From Ooceraea biroi (lineage: Eukaryota; Arthropoda; Insecta; Hymenoptera; Formicidae), in contig NC_039516.1 in assembly GCF_003672135.1 (NCBI RefSeq), forward strand, positions 11,577,838 through 11,641,837: 64,000 nucleotides of DNA, in the 5' to 3' direction. Within the stretch, counting starts at the first letter, position 1. Every line of letters begins with the position of its first letter. The notes beneath the pieces were generated by a model, which saw only the letters and a program-made list of their open reading frames with translations, was not told where the DNA came from and did not search any database. The position numbers were made by a program, and so were the translations under genes. Positions 11,768 through 22,389 of this stretch are shown in pieces.

Positions 11768-11830
11768 AGCGCGCGTGGCGCGCGCCTGTGTTGCTAGTTA
11801 TATATTATCGGCAATGTATGCAGTCCAATG
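11768..11830 (+). mobile_element. Helitron-like 3' end, copy 2, plus shared flank
   Basis: Matches 11541-11603 at 61 of 63 positions, 227 bp downstream, and ends CTAG at 11794-11797. Beyond 11830 the sequence returns to the TA-flanked host element. The pair could come from a second insertion at the same site, from rolling-circle read-through, or from a local duplication. Confidence 0.55.
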
Positions 11831-11962
11831 CTGGGTCTGTGTCGGTTGCCGAAGCATGGCCTGTCTCGCAACCAGTACTGGTCCATGTCTGTATTTTATA
11901 ATGGCCCGTCACATGGCCCGGTTTTTAACAAGTACTGAGACAAGACTGTCTGCCAACTCTTT

Positions 11963-12028
11963 GCAGTACTGGCCGCCAGTATCGTGCCAGTACAGATCCG
12001 ACACTGGAGTGTAACGCCGCTGCCGTAC
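11963..12028 (+). repeat. Subterminal direct repeat, copy 2 (about 66 bp)
   Basis: Partner of 10880-10944; same orientation, with one extra base near the 3' side. Confidence 0.85.
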
Positions 12029-12094
12029 TCTGGGCTACCAATACTAGGCCAATGTTGGGCCAGTTAAACAACCTCGGCAATTTCTACGTGGGTA

Positions 12095-14508
12095 CCCGCG
12101 TTTTTTACATTCTCTCGATGCAACTACATAGAATCGTCTCTTGCAGATCGCGAAAACATCAGGTCGGATTTACGATTCATAGTCGTGCTTTGCCGGCGAA
12201 ACAGACAGGCGAGCATTAATACCGCGATTCTTGTACACTTCGCGGGTATTCACGCTACGTTAAACTGAATTCTGACACGTGGCGGGATGCAGGATCGAGA
12301 GAATCACAAAAGACTCTTTGCGAATCTTGGCTGTCGCCGGACACTTCGTCTGAAAGCACGGCACGTCGCGAATCTCCCAGGAACAAGTCCTGTCTTTCTC
12401 TCTTTCTCCCTTGCAATCCCATTGATGCCCGTAATGTGCTGAATGTGAGATATTCCGCAATCCATAAAGATGTGATTTTTGCGGGAACGCGTCGCGCTCC
12501 GATAAAAGCAACGATTACCGATCCGTTTCGTCGATCGCCATTGAGCGCCGTCGAACGTTTAATCGAGAACGGGGAGACCATTATTTTCTGTATAAACTCC
12601 GCCGTTCTCTCGTCGCCCAACTCAATCCCCCAATCCCACCCTTAATCCGTGACCAGGGCGTTCTTTCTTCAGGAACCGCGAGCGGTATCGCGACGCGTCT
12701 CGGGCGTCGATAACGCGTTCATCCGCTGCGATGGAATTCAGATTAGCGAGTAAAATGGAATATAAAATCTGTCGACACTCCTCGCACGACAGTCGACTCG
12801 AACGTTGGAAGTGACGTCTTGGAATACGCGTAATTTCCGTTACATTCAAGATTAGCGGTCTTAATTAACTGTGCTTTACGTTCGAGACTGTGCTTACGGT
12901 TCAAGCAACGTCAACCGGCAGCTAATTTCCGGGCAAATACAGCGACGTTTTCACCGAAAATCTAAATTTCCCCGGACTAACCGAGGCACGCGAGTGAACC
13001 TTAATTACGCCGTCCCGAAACTCCGCCTCGGTCGTTTATCGAGAGCTCATTTTCCCGTTTTAACGTATCGCGTAGCACGTCCGTCATTACCGAGGAAAAC
13101 GTCCGTCGACTTCCGTCCGCTCGGAGTCCTTAGTTCGGGAACAATTTACGTGATCCCGTTTAACGGCATGCACGATCTCCTCGTCAAAAGAACGAAACGC
13201 ACGTACGGCCGCGTCATCCCCTCGATCCATCAGGACGAGACAAAGAGAAGCGTTGCTGCATGCCAGCACGCAGCTGAAAATGCACCACGGCGAAATATAT
13301 GAGCGTAGTTTTGCCTGTCCCCTCCCTACCCCTCCCGCGCCCCCTGAAGCACCGCAAAATCGGCTCTCTCAAAACGTTTCGCGAGTTTCCGAGGCCAGTA
13401 CACCGAAATGTACAAAGAAGCAAGTTTAACAAAACGAAATGCTCTCACAAATCCGCGCGAGCCCGCACAACAGTTGAAATGTAAAACGTCAAAGGAAAGA
13501 AAATGTATCGAATATATTTCCAACACGACCCCGTCGAAATTTAACCTTTTGTTCAGAAAGAGAGAGAAATGGAAAAAGAGAAAGAGCGAGAGAGAAATAA
13601 GAGTACAAAGAATGCAACAAAGAGAGCTTGGAACTTGTCTATCGTGACTCAGTCATTTTACGTAGTAAACCTTGTCGCTTTAAGGAACGCGACGAGAGGC
13701 CAGTTTGAAATTCCCTGCGAATTATTTTCGGTGATTCAAGCAATAAAATAACTATCCCTCCTTCGCGTGAAATAAGCGCCGATAAAAATGCTATTGTGCA
13801 AAAGGTGACTAACATTTGCATGATGAAACGTGTATTACATTGGACCACAATGAAAAGCGAACGAACGGAATTTCATATTCATCGTTACGGTCCCCGGACC
13901 AGGAGATGTAAGGGCCCTTGAAAGTAAAATCGATCAGTCCCGGCCAATAAAAATGCGAAAAATCAACGGGCACTCGCTCGACAATATTCTTATCGTAACA
14001 TTTCCATAATCCGATGAGAAATGGGTCACTCGAATTGCGGATTTTTACGTCGCGGGAAGGAGAGGAGGAGCGAGGGCGAGGAAGATCGATGCCTGGATGG
14101 CAGATCGATTGGCGTCCCCGCAAGGATATTTCGCGAGGAACCTCAAGAATCTCGGAGCCGCCGCCGCGAAAGGGAGAAACTGCACCGCGCAGCAGGCAGC
14201 GGAAATAATCTTGAAAATTCATCGATCCACTTCTACGCCGCGACCCCTCCGTAATATACCTCGTCGCATCCTTGACGCGTTCGCCACCCGCCGCGGCAGT
14301 ATCTCTTCCGGCTTATCTCATCTGCGAGGTGCATCCGGAAAATCTGGCGGGCGACGATACGGCGCCGCGAATGCCGCTTTCATTCGGCACGTATCCCAAA
14401 TAGATGCGCGTGCATGAAAACCAGATCTCCGCATCTCTCGAATGGTTTATTCACCGCGAGTACTCTCGACTCGGTTGAAATTGAATATTACTACTGTATC
14501 GTGTAAAA
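12095..14508. other. No gene supported
   Basis: Moderately CpG-rich. Frames at 12871-13302 (+) and 13809-14222 (-) exceed 130 codons but overlap open frames on the opposite strand and show no domain. Confidence 0.5.
13552..13604 (+). repeat. Purine-rich tract
   Basis: Imperfect GA/GAAA repeats, giving only low-complexity Lys/Arg/Glu frames. Confidence 0.8.
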
Positions 14509-14526
14509 GAGAGAGAGAGAGAGAGA
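14509..14526 (+). repeat. (GA)n microsatellite
   Basis: Nine GA units. Confidence 0.95.
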
Positions 14527-17500
14527 TTAAACTTGGAGATTATTAGCAATGAACAACAGCTCGGCCGTGTCGTGAGGTAGAATTGAAACGGCAAAGGGAA
14601 TAAAACCTGACGTTCCGTGGCATTTTGGACTTTTTTTTAATTTTTCGTCTTCCTCTTTCTCAGTCATCAGGCGTGCAACACCGTGATAAGACCACCGCAC
14701 AGAAGAGCCGCAAACGCGAGAGGACAGGAGAGCGAAATTTATGTCAGACCATCGGTGTTTGCCCCGAGATAATTATGCTGAAAGATGTGCGCAAACAAAC
14801 GTAAGGAACGACATAAGAGGGTTCCTGCGTCTGCCACTGCTAGAAAACGCGCCCTCGATCCACCCGCTTTCCTTCCCACTCATTGAAACACCATCCTCCG
14901 TAACTCTCCTCGCCGCTCGATCCTTTCCCCGTGAGCACCCCCGTCGCGAGTGAGAATTGAATTGGCAGCAGCTCAAAGTGCGCGGCCGGAGCACCCGGAA
15001 GAGGTTCACGAAGGGGTTGAGTCGGCGGGGCACCGCACAGAACGGCACAGAGGAAGCATACTCCTCTTTTTATTTAAGCTTCTTTATCTTACACAAAGCT
15101 CTACCTGATTATGAGGTTATTAGATTTTCTACGAGCCGTAAACCATAAATACAGACTACACTAGACTAATGCAAAGCAAATTAAATTGAGTGAGTGAAAT
15201 GTACTCACCGATAATCGCATTTTAGGCTTTACTTATACAATTTTCATACAAATATATTAGATTTATCGTTGCATATTTATTACTACGTGGATTCGAGAGA
15301 AAGAAAGAGAAACAAACATTTAGTACCTAGATTAGCCATAAAATACAATTTTGTGCAGGCATCAGACACACCGCGCTTCTTAAATAGAAAATAACAATAG
15401 AAAATACATAGAAAATAATAATAAGAGCTGGCCAGATCATTATTATTATTATCGATCATTATTATCGATAGAAATATCGATTTCTTCCTTCTATCTAGTC
15501 AGCCATGAAGATCATGATCCATCATCACGCTGCGTCCGTTAGAATTGTGTGTCCAGTGACACCTAATTCTCTGGACTTGCGAGGGCAGCTGTCAAGGAAA
15601 GATGAACATCTTCCATCAGGAATTTCGCTGTTACAGAACAAACGCGGGGCTTGCGTTTGATTGCGGGCAATTCGAGAAACGACTGAGCACTGAGCACACC
15701 GATTATTTGCGCTCGCGATGATGGCAAAACTAAGGGATATTTGATACCCTCTTTTCGAGAAATATTACGACAGTCGCGTTATCGATTGCGGATTATATTC
15801 GCGACAGCTCAATTTGTCTCGTGAACGAGCAAGCGACACCAAGGCAATAACGTTAGGCACTTTATGGTAAACCTGACCTATGACATCTCGATAATCTCTT
15901 TTCAGTGAAAGTAAATGATCTCCGTCAGTTTTACTATAATATCACCGATACCGGATATTATAGAGTGCAATTAGAGAGATTGCATAATGTTATGGGTGTA
16001 TATGTCAATTTTTTTCTTAGTAATTACAGTAAGTGACTCACTTTGCTTTCCTTAAGTCCGTTTCTCCTTTTTCTAACAATCAACGTATAAAATGTTTCCA
16101 GTCTCGCAATGCTTCATTTATCTTTTTGTGTATCAATATGTATAATTAGATATTTTCTGATGCACAATAATAATAAAGACTACGGACGTCAAATGCTCAA
16201 ATAAAAAGTCCGCATGTGTGCACGTACGTAAATGCAAGCCATATATATTGTACAAAATGTGCTACATTTTGCTATTTACCTCATATTTATATATTCCCTC
16301 TTTTACTTTCATTATCTTTACGCAACGCATACGTCATACTGTCAATTTGTTCATTTTCCCCAACAAAACTATGTACGGGTAAATTGATCGAGCCAATTCA
16401 GAGACGCTTGTATTTCCATCATTATCGAAATATCAATCGTTGCGATATCGAAGTTGCCAGTGATTGAACGATAATCGACGCGCCCTGCCAAACTTCAGCC
16501 ATTCCCATATAAATTAGCAACAAAAACGTTTCGCCGCGAACACATGTTTGCCAATAATCCGCCGATTTGCGATTAACTGATCGCGCTGCATGCGCCCTCA
16601 AAAGTGCGAGGCGGCGGCGTTATTGCGACTCGACAGGAAATGAGGCCTTTATCGATCCCACGTTACACGCGTGTACGTGTAAGGCGCGTATGTGCCGCTA
16701 ATATTACGTAATTATTGCGAGCATGATTGCAAAGGATCAATCGCGCACGAGAGAGAATTCCGCGAACGCTCGGTATCCGATCAACGGCGCGCGAATGCGA
16801 ATAGAATTATGCGCTATTATGAGATAAATGCCACCGCTCTGTCCGCCAAGCACTGGGCCCCGCTAGTATCGATGTATTTTTACATCGAATTTTGTTGCTG
16901 CCCTCCCGTAAAAAATATCCGTTACGTCAACAGCGATCGCTCCCGGAGGCGCATAAAAAAATACATATTGACTTACCACTCCATTGCCATTTATTTAATA
17001 ATATCGATAATGGATGGAACATTTGGTATCAACACTCACCTGCAACATAGAACAAAATGCGTGTGTTAATGCGAGAGCGATTACAGATTCTATTTATTTT
17101 CAATCGTGCTTTTCCTAATAAATCATTCTGTAACTCGTTCGATGTGTTATCTAATTTGGCATTGTATGACACTCCGGCCTGGACGTCAACGCTATAAATC
17201 TGAAAACGATAAATCGCAACGCGCAACGTAGGTATACCGCGTCGAGTGTAAAACGGTGCCTGGATTTTCGAAGAGAAATAAATGGCGGGCATTGTCTCAA
17301 GAAGAAAATCCTCGACGGAGGACGTTATCCACTATTGCGCGAATAAAGCTCGCGCGATCGTTGCCAAACCGGCAGTCGAATTTCACGGGTATAGTCGGAA
17401 GACGATGAATTCGCATTCCTGACTAAATTTGTTACCCGTTGCACCAGGTTGATCTGCACTAAATATAAAGCCGGTGTTTACGATCTAATTTCAGATGCGC

Positions 17501-18005
17501 GTTAGCGGCTATTTTGAGAGCGGAGGAGTTTATTTGATTCTCAAGTGGAATAAACTTGTTTCGTTCTTATTTAACTTTATCATATAAAATTATATAACAT
17601 TTATACAGCTTGTAATAATACGTCATAACATCTATACGTATAAAATATAAGTTTTCAAGCTAAGTTTGCGTGTGATTCAATCAAGACTGAAGCTGAAAAT
17701 ATACGATTGATAGCTGAGAGTACAATCACAGTGTTCAAACGATTCCAAATGATGAAAATGAATTCTGTTTGCAAGAAACCGACGGCTTTACCAATGATCC
17801 ATTTATCCGATAGATCCACAGTAAAATCGTGTGATTTGAATGTGTAACTGAAGCTGCAACACAGCTAATGGCCGTGTACTCTGGCGAGGCCGTACTTCCG
17901 GAATCACGAGTGCATCTTCCGCTCATCTCTGTGTTTCATTTGCTATTCATAAGAGCCCACGCTCGGGGCTCTCGCAAATAAAAACGCCGAGCATGGTACC
18001 AGGCT

Positions 18006-18008
<3 letters not shown>
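14527..18008. other. No gene supported
   Basis: Mostly AT-rich, with a copy of the dispersed repeat at 15197-15255 and simple ATTATT/ATCGAT runs near 15430-15480. No convincing exon. Confidence 0.6.
15197..15255. repeat. Dispersed repeat, copy 1 (about 55 bp)
   Basis: Begins AAATGTACTCACCGATAATC and resembles 44908-44968: about 26 of the first 30 bases match, followed by a gapped match further on. On the minus strand both copies contain GTGAGTACATTT, a good 5' splice-donor string, but the sequence before it is not open, so a shared transposon fragment is more likely than a duplicated exon. Confidence 0.6.

Positions 18009-18036
<28 letters not shown>
18009..18036 (+). repeat. (CT)n microsatellite
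   Basis: Fourteen pure CT units. Confidence 0.95.
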
Positions 18037-18038
<2 letters not shown>

Positions 18039-18798
18039 ATTTACTCTGGACCGTGGCCCCGTAGTCTACCCTCGTGACACCTCCGCGTTTCCCCATTGTT
18101 GCCCTCTTTTCCTTTTTTCATTCTAAGTCCGTCCCCTAGGCTGCATTCTGCACAGTCTTTGATTTAGCGGCGGCGAAATAGTATCTTTGAGCAGCGCAAA
18201 TAGTGAAATTTGCACGACGTTTCAGATATTTCACGCGGCGAAGCATACGTTACCGTATCGTAAAGCTATCAAGATTAATGCATTGGCACCTGGCAACAAG
18301 TAAACGCGATACGTATTCGCCCAGCGGTGGCGAACGTCGTGGACGGGCGTTTGAAATGGAGAGCTGCAATTCAATGTCGCGGAACAGATATCTCTCCTCA
18401 GAAATATCCCATCGAAATTTATCGTTTGAGGAATAGATATATACATACATATATGTATCGCCGCGGCTGGCATCTTTGTGATGCTGCCGTAGTGAAACGC
18501 CGGGTCAAGCACTTCGGAAATAATAAAATACAGGATCGAAGGCAAATACATCAGCTCGCAGACGGAGAATCTCTTGCTATTAAAGAACATACGTTGTGTG
18601 TCGTTGATACGATAGCGATGAAACGGTACTAGAAAATCAGAATCCGTCGTCATTGTGAAAGCCTTTTCATGAATCAGAGTTACAGAGCGTTTCTTCTCTC
18701 AATCTCACGTAAATATTTGCAAGAAAAATTTTGTTTAAAATTCGCATCAATATTTTAAAATTGTTTAAAATTTGCAATAACATTAATACTTTAATATG
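18037..18798. other. No gene supported
   Basis: Overlapping frames on both strands at 18203-18653 (140 codons on minus), with no domain recognised. Confidence 0.5.
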
Positions 18799-18838
18799 AC
18801 TAGTACAACACAGGCGCGCGCTATTTTATTTTTCAATT
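18799..18838 (-). mobile_element. Helitron-like 3' end on the minus strand
   Basis: The minus strand reads AAAATAGCGCGCGCCTGTGT then TGTACTAG and T. It is the same family as the ends at 11541 and 11768, including the preceding TGAAAAATAAAAT. The element body would extend to the right and includes the minisatellite at 18844-19205. No 5' TC end could be fixed. Confidence 0.5.
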
Positions 18839-18843
18839 ATATT

Positions 18844-19205
18844 TATATTGTTAATTGGCATATTGCCTAGAGTTCTCGATGATTTAAATTTCGCTAAAAC
18901 AATAAATGAAAAAGTTCTAGCCATTAAAATTTTTTTCTTTTCCGAGGAGTTCTGTGCTATCTATATTGTTAATTGGCATATTGCCTAGAGTTCTCGATGA
19001 TTTAAAATTCGTTAAAACAATAAATGAATAAGTTCTAGCTATTAAAATTTTTTCTTTTCCGAGGAGTTCTGTGCTATTTATATTGTTAATTGGCATATTG
19101 CCTAGAGTTCTCGATGATTTAAATTTCGCTAAAACAATAAATGAATAAGTTCTAGCCATTAAAATTTTTTCTTTTCTGAGGAGTTCTGTGCTATTTATAT
19201 TGTTA
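18844..19205. repeat. Minisatellite, three 117/118-bp units plus a partial unit
   Basis: Units start with TATATTGTTAATTGGCATAT or a near variant at 18844, 18962 and 19079, and a fourth copy stops after about ten bases at 19196. The units differ at only a few positions. The period is 118 for the first unit (an extra T in a T run) and 117 for the others. Because 117 is 39 codons, the minus strand stays open across the last two units (18917-19213, repeating RTYSFIVLxxFKSSRTLGNM). This is a consequence of the period and not evidence of a gene. The block directly follows a Helitron-like end, and internal minisatellites are common in non-autonomous Helitrons. Confidence 0.9.
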
Positions 19206-20566
19206 TTTTTCAATATTAATAGTGTTTTCGAATAATAATATCTTATATCTATTATTTATTATACGCACAATTATCACACTCTACCAAATTGTTAACCTCC
19301 ACGCGAACACAGCCGCCCGATGTTAATTTAAACTGAACATAAGGCACAACGCGATCGAGATAACTAATTAGCGTCGCGGAAAAGAGGCAACAATGATTTC
19401 GATTTGATTTAACACGGCTTTTTTAAGAGTGGATATTAATACAAGCCACTGCTTAATGCAGCCTTTTCACTCTTTCACTCACTAGTGGTCTTGATATTTT
19501 TTCTTTTCTTTTTTTTTTTTCAAGGCAAGGGTGGATTACGAATCGGTTCAAGAATGAATCGACATTAACCGTTGATGTGGTGGGTGTAGCGAGAAACACT
19601 CCGCATTAAACAAAGCGGAGTTGCCGGCGTATGAGAATTCGGACATTTCGTTCTCGTTGGTACAATCGAGTTCCTGAGCGCCATTTCTAGACGGCGAAGC
19701 TTCCGGGTAGCGACTTAATTGACGGCTAATTAGGCGGAACTTTCATGGACCATTAACTGGCGTTCACGAGTACTTCCACGTACAATTCCCATGGACATTT
19801 GTAACATATTAGATCGGCCCGTGTTTTGTGAAGAGTCGTGGGGACCCTGGCAGTTCCCTACGACACGTTCCGCGCTAATGACGAAGAGATTAACATTGCT
19901 CCAACTACCCGAACTAACTGACTACCCAAACTAACTGACTATCAAATCTGCATTGCTATCTATGGAGAATCTCGGCATTCCGCGTAAATGTACAGCTTTC
20001 CGGCAAATCTTACGCAAACCGACAATTATCTTCGTAACATGACAGAGATACAACCGGCACGAGTGATCTTCAAGGTGCACTCAAGAAACCAACCGTCATA
20101 AATGCGAAAAAGGATATCTTAAAAAGCACATACTTGGCGTGATTTTTTAGTTAATTAAAACGAGAAGCCTATACGAACATTATTCTTTATTATTATTCTT
20201 CGTAGAATTAATTTCTATATACTGTTTCAAGCTGTCCCCGTTGATTTGTTCATCCTAGATAGCCTTCTTATCGAAGGAAAGTTAATTCCATCAAATCACG
20301 CGCGTTCGTAGAGCGCGTCAATAAAAGGTCTCGCCGTATCTCGCCCCAGCACGATGTCATTCTCTCCGTTTTCAGAAACCGAGGTGTCCCTCGCGCTATC
20401 GGGAGTCATCCGCGTCCGGCGATCCGACTACGAGAGATAGCCCGCTTTTCATCGGTTTTCATAGACGTGGGACACCCCCGTGAATACCGAAATGTCCCTC
20501 TTCCTCCTCGGGGTGGCATCGCACAACGAGCGTACAGTCCCGCTCGCTCCGTTTATTAGAACTTTG
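19206..20566. other. No gene supported
   Basis: AT-rich to about 20300, then CpG-rich up to the candidate promoter at 20567. Confidence 0.6.
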
Positions 20567-20574
20567 TATAAAGG
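20567..20574 (+). promoter_or_regulatory. Possible TATA box (TATAAAGG)
   Basis: TATAAAGG lies about 70 bases upstream of the ATG at 20642, which would give a transcription start near 20595 and a 5' UTR of about 45 bases. No clear TCAGT initiator is present at the expected spot. It is supported mainly by its position before a signal-peptide-like reading frame. Confidence 0.3.
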
Positions 20575-20641
20575 CTGCGCTCGTTCTGTCGTAGCCTGGC
20601 CGTCTCATCAACGCGTGACGTGATAAACGAGCGTAGCCTCC

Positions 20642-20818
20642 ATGGTGAAAGCCTCTCTCCGTCCTCTCTCCCGTCTATCCATCGTCATCGTTGTCCTCGT
20701 CTTCGTCCTCATCGTCGTCGTCGTCGTTGTTGCTCCAAGCCTCGCATCCCGAGTGAGCGAGCGAGTGAGCGAGCAAGCTGGAGGTCCCGTGAAACTTCAG
20801 GAACATAAAGCGCACTAG
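20642..20818 (+). CDS. Short ORF with signal-peptide-like start (58 aa), or first exon of a secreted protein
   Basis: The frame opens with MVKASLRPLSRLS, a basic n-region. A 17-residue run of only I, V, L and F follows (residues 14-30), then APSLAS, which fits a signal-peptidase site after the A of SLA. The rest (RVSERVSEQAGGPVKLQEH) is polar, and a TAG ends it at 20818. An alternative is that this is a first exon: CGA is followed by GTGAGC at 20753, a fair splice donor, leaving 37 codons in phase 0. A TATA box at 20567 gives a sensible promoter distance. The warning is that the hydrophobic core is encoded by an imperfect (GTC)n triplet repeat, so a signal-like frame could arise by chance; +4 is G but -3 is T. 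I do not recognise a family. Confidence 0.28.
   Translation: MVKASLRPLSRLSIVIVVLVFVLIVVVVVVAPSLASRVSERVSEQAGGPVKLQEHKAH
20712..20730 (+). repeat. (CGT)n triplet repeat
   Basis: Six CGT/TCG units within a longer imperfect triplet tract (about 20680-20735) that encodes the hydrophobic core of the short frame at 20642-20818. Confidence 0.85.
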
Positions 20819-21244
20819 AGGAACAGTACAATTTCCGCCTGCGTCTCGGCCGCCGCGTACCTTTCACAGCGGAAACGCGAGCAAGAAGTCAGACACAGAG
20901 AGGAACTCGTGGAAAAAGTTGCGGGAGAGAAGAGAGAAAAAAGAAGGCCGGAACGCTTCCGCTCGATGTTACGGTAATCACGACTGTAATGCGACACGGT
21001 GAAAGTGCGTGTTATATCTGAGCGCGAGCTGAGATCTGGACGAACTCGGTCCTCAGCGTGGCTTGCTTAGAGGACTTTTTGTAGGGAGATTATATAAGTG
21101 ACCGGTGATGTTTTAAATAAACTTTTGTTTAATAATTACATGGAAATAATCTAACAGCTGTGTGTTTTTAGTTCTTGCAGTGCGTTTTAGTTCTTTGCAG
21201 TGCAATCTCACGTGACTCATGCGCTAACGAGGTCTAATTAATTA

Positions 21245-21268
21245 ATTTATTTATTTATTTATTTATTT
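21245..21268 (+). repeat. (TTTA)6 microsatellite
   Basis: Six tetranucleotide units directly before GCAG. Confidence 0.95.
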
Positions 21269-22049
21269 GCAGAATTTAATTAATTCGTTTATTCCTGCAA
21301 TGAATACGATCGTATAAATACTTCAAAATTGACACGACGTCAATTGGTATTTTGATATTTCGATAGCGCGGAATCTTGAAATCTTCGATAAGTTTGCTGC
21401 CGAAGAAATTCCGGATAAAATTCTTTTTTTCAGAGGAAACTTCGCGCGAAGCTATTATTTGCTGGAAGTTCTTACCTCTCAACATTAAACATCTCGGCAA
21501 TTAAACTTTAAATTAAATTTGTGTTAAGATAAAGAGCAGTTAAAATTGTTGGGTCGACATGGAAGATTGGTCGACTGTACAAAGAAGATCTTTGAAGTTC
21601 CCAAAGCTGCCCGCGATATTTCATTAATAGACATTTTTATGTACATAAAATCATTCAAAATAGCACTAAATTAATTGAAACTTTATTTCCACGTTAACGT
21701 AGGAAAGAAATGTAATATCAAATTTCTATTTCTATACAATATTTCTAAAAGAAAACGCGATCCTGTCTGACACGTGCGACTTTTTTCACTTTCGAACGCC
21801 TTAGTAGAAAAAACCGAAACGTACATTCAGAAACCGTAACGCGCTCAAATCGAGACTCGACACGAGCTCGATACAATATGCCTAATGTTGAATCGATCGA
21901 AAAGGACATATTTTAAATCGAATAAACTAAAACGAACATATATTGTACGATGAGTATTTTAATTGATATAGTGCTAATTCCGTGATTTTTCACACATATT
22001 GTGTATCAACGATATCGATGATTAATAGCGACATCAATTTCCTTTCTGT

Positions 22050-22082
22050 CTCTTTTTCTCTCTCTCCTTCTCTTTCTCTCTA
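22050..22082 (+). repeat. Pyrimidine (TC)n tract
   Basis: Imperfect TC repeats with T and C runs. Confidence 0.85.
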
Positions 22083-22357
22083 TCGCTTTATGATAATTTA
22101 TAAACAGCCCGACCGTTCTCCTGCTGGGAACCGGCAAAATGTGTATCACATTTACGGTAATTCTATTACGTGGTCAATAATTTACCACCAACAGGTGACC
22201 TGTTAATACTTCGTCTCTTTAATTATAAATCGGTGTATATCATTAAAACGCTATAAACTGAATCGATTTCTACTGCCGCGTAATCGCACGCAATTGAACC
22301 AGCAGAATTGCCTTGTTAAACTATAAGAGATGCAAGTAGGATAAATCAAAGGTACGC

Positions 22358-22389
22358 TATCGATACGTACACGGATCGTTGTATCGATA
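22358..22389. promoter_or_regulatory. Paired DRE-type motifs in an inverted repeat
   Basis: TATCGATA, the Drosophila DREF-binding DRE core, occurs at 22358-22365 and 22382-22389. The two lie in an 11-bp perfect inverted repeat (GCTATCGATAC ... GTATCGATAGC) with a 13-base spacer. No gene start is evident nearby. Confidence 0.35.

Larger units (their letters stand above)
10822..12094. mobile_element. TA-flanked DNA transposon, non-autonomous, with CCAGTAYTG repeats
   Basis: Fourteen-base inverted ends (CCCACGTAGAAATT at 10824-10837 and its complement at 12079-12092) are each flanked by TA (10822-10823, 12093-12094), the target duplication of Tc1/mariner-type and some other DNA transposons. The 1269-bp interior carries many copies of CCAGTATTG or CCAGTACTG near both ends. 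It also has a ~65-bp direct repeat: 10880-10944 recurs at 11963-12028 with a few changes and in the same orientation. The middle is AT-rich and contains two Helitron-like 3' ends. No transposase frame is present, and the superfamily is not certain. Confidence 0.65.

Noticed and set aside
18917..19213. 98-codon minus-strand frame with repeated 39-residue units
   Set aside because: It is produced by the 117-bp minisatellite period; the extra T in the first unit breaks the frame, and there is no splice or domain support.
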